Source: Hyphomicrobiales bacterium
GTDB lineage: Bacteria > Pseudomonadota > Alphaproteobacteria > Rhizobiales > Rhizobiaceae
DNA: 64,000 bases
NCBI GenBank assembly: GCA_900469345.1
Contig: UBWZ01000012.1
Span: 62,001 to 126,000 of the forward strand
Reading direction: 5' to 3'
Shown here: one piece after another, positions 63,469 to 64,000 of the stretch
How positions within the stretch are numbered: the first letter of the stretch is position 1
How the letters are laid out: the number at the start of each line of letters is the position of its first letter
The notes under the pieces: generated by a model
Database searches by the model: none
The model's input: the letters and a program-made list of their open reading frames with translations, nothing else
Told to the model about the DNA's origin: nothing
Translations under genes and position numbers: made by a program

Positions 63469-63670
63469 GATCGTGTCCTTTTTCGGTGCCTGGCCGGCTC
63501 TTGTGTCCGGCTTGATCTGATGCATCCGAATATATGCTGCGCCGCGAAAATGAACAGCGCCCATTGCGTATGCCACCTATGCACCAGCTGCATTTCAAAC
63601 CGATTAACTGTGCAGATAGGCGAGGCAGGTTGCCGGATTTTTGGGCGTTCTTGACCGCAAAAGCCCAAAT

Positions 63671-63776
63671 AACAACGCCCACCGGGGGAGGAGGATCCGG
63701 TGGGCGTCGTTGTAACGACTGGCAATCGGGAGGAGGATTGTCGCCAGTCTCATCGAGACAGCACTGGGAGGAGTGC
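63671..63776 (-). ncRNA. Predicted anti-Shine-Dalgarno small RNA (CcsR/ar14-like)
   Basis: On the minus strand three hairpins follow each other, each with an anti-SD loop. The 5' one (63761-63776) has stem GCACT/AGTGC and loop CCTCCC. The middle one (63717-63749) has stem GACTGG/CCAGTC plus GATTG/CAATC and loop CTCCTCCC. The 3' one (63675-63707) has an 11-bp perfect stem and loop ATCCTCCTCCC, and is followed by a T-rich stretch (TTGTTATTT) that can terminate transcription. Loops with CUCCUCCC are the hallmark of alphaproteobacterial 'cuckoo' RNAs (Rhodobacter CcsR, rhizobial ar14). No open frame explains the conservation of these features. Confidence 0.78.
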
Positions 63777-64000
63777 GCAGCTCGAATTCGTTATGCATCT
63801 TTACCGGGCACGGAGCCGGCAGCATCCCTAAAGTCTGGGGTCGCGCCGTCGCGTCGGTGTCTCAACCAGATAGAAGCATTCGCATCGATTGTGCAGTGCG
63901 ATAGCAGAATGAGTGCCATGCATCTCGCGCATGACCCTTTTACAATGCCTTCAGCATAAACATTAGAATTGAATAAAACGTTAACGACCTTGTCCAAGGC
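63777..64000. other. Upstream region of the small RNA
   Basis: About 220 bp without a supported gene. It contains the second copy of the composite motif (63890-63923) and an AT-rich end. The promoter of the small RNA is expected here. Confidence 0.45.
63890..63923 (-). promoter_or_regulatory. Composite promoter motif, second copy
   Basis: TGTGCAGTGC (63890-63899), 14 nt, TGCCATGCAT (63914-63923), matching the copy at 63125-63158 in sequence and spacing. It lies about 115 bp upstream of the small RNA's 5' hairpin. A TATCTG at 63867-63872 (minus strand) has 17-nt spacing from its near edge. Confidence 0.65.

Overview
The window reads as the chromosome of a rhizobial alphaproteobacterium (Rhizobiaceae). 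Supporting markers are exoR, popZ, an Lrp-type regulator divergent from alanine dehydrogenase, DUF982, DUF1127 and DUF1236 proteins, the scpAB-tatABC-serS-surE-pcm-nlpD block, DUF815 ATPase, yajC and trmFO. Species cannot be fixed from the sequence alone.

Layout. 1-9 kb: the 3'-truncated end of a Tat-exported 2',3'-cyclic-nucleotide phosphodiesterase, a PilZ protein, an Lrp/ald divergent pair, a PadR regulator with its own operator pair, and a leftward cysK-alaX-sseA-GNAT-DUF1203 run (sulfur and alanine/serine related). 9-12.6 kb: small envelope or hypothetical proteins, tRNA-Asn, several tiny membrane peptides and a gene frameshifted at a G8 tract. 13.1-14.9 kb: an isolated flagellin gene. 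15.02-33.22 kb: an 18.2-kb element integrated in tRNA-Cys, bounded by identical 45-bp repeats. It has an integrase, an early block of unknown genes, an HK97-type head module, neck and tail-tube genes, terminase, a tape measure with an embedded M15 peptidase domain, a four-zinc-finger protein and, on the opposite strand next to attR, a three-gene membrane/SinR-like cargo operon. No repressor, replication, baseplate, tail-fibre or lysis gene was recognised.

33-45 kb: core chromosome with pcm, popZ, valS, a FadL-type porin, exoR, xth, erpA, dgt and argS. 45.9-58 kb: a rightward series covering cell envelope (SPOR protein, nagZ, nlpD-like), chromosome segregation (scpAB), Tat export (tatABC), serS, surE and pcm. 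58-62.8 kb: DUF815 ATPase, yajC, an Mth938-like protein, a phytoene/squalene-synthase-like protein and trmFO. 62.8-64 kb: two DUF1127 genes and, upstream on the same strand, a predicted small RNA whose three hairpin loops all carry anti-Shine-Dalgarno CUCC motifs. A two-part motif with a fixed 14-nt gap occurs upstream of the first DUF1127 gene and upstream of this RNA.

Main items for follow-up: the compact tRNA-Cys element that looks like a capsid- and tail-tube-encoding satellite or an unusual defective prophage; its cargo operon; the DUF1127/anti-SD RNA locus; the inverted repeat at the portal start; and the apparent absence of tolC and secDF from places where relatives usually carry them.
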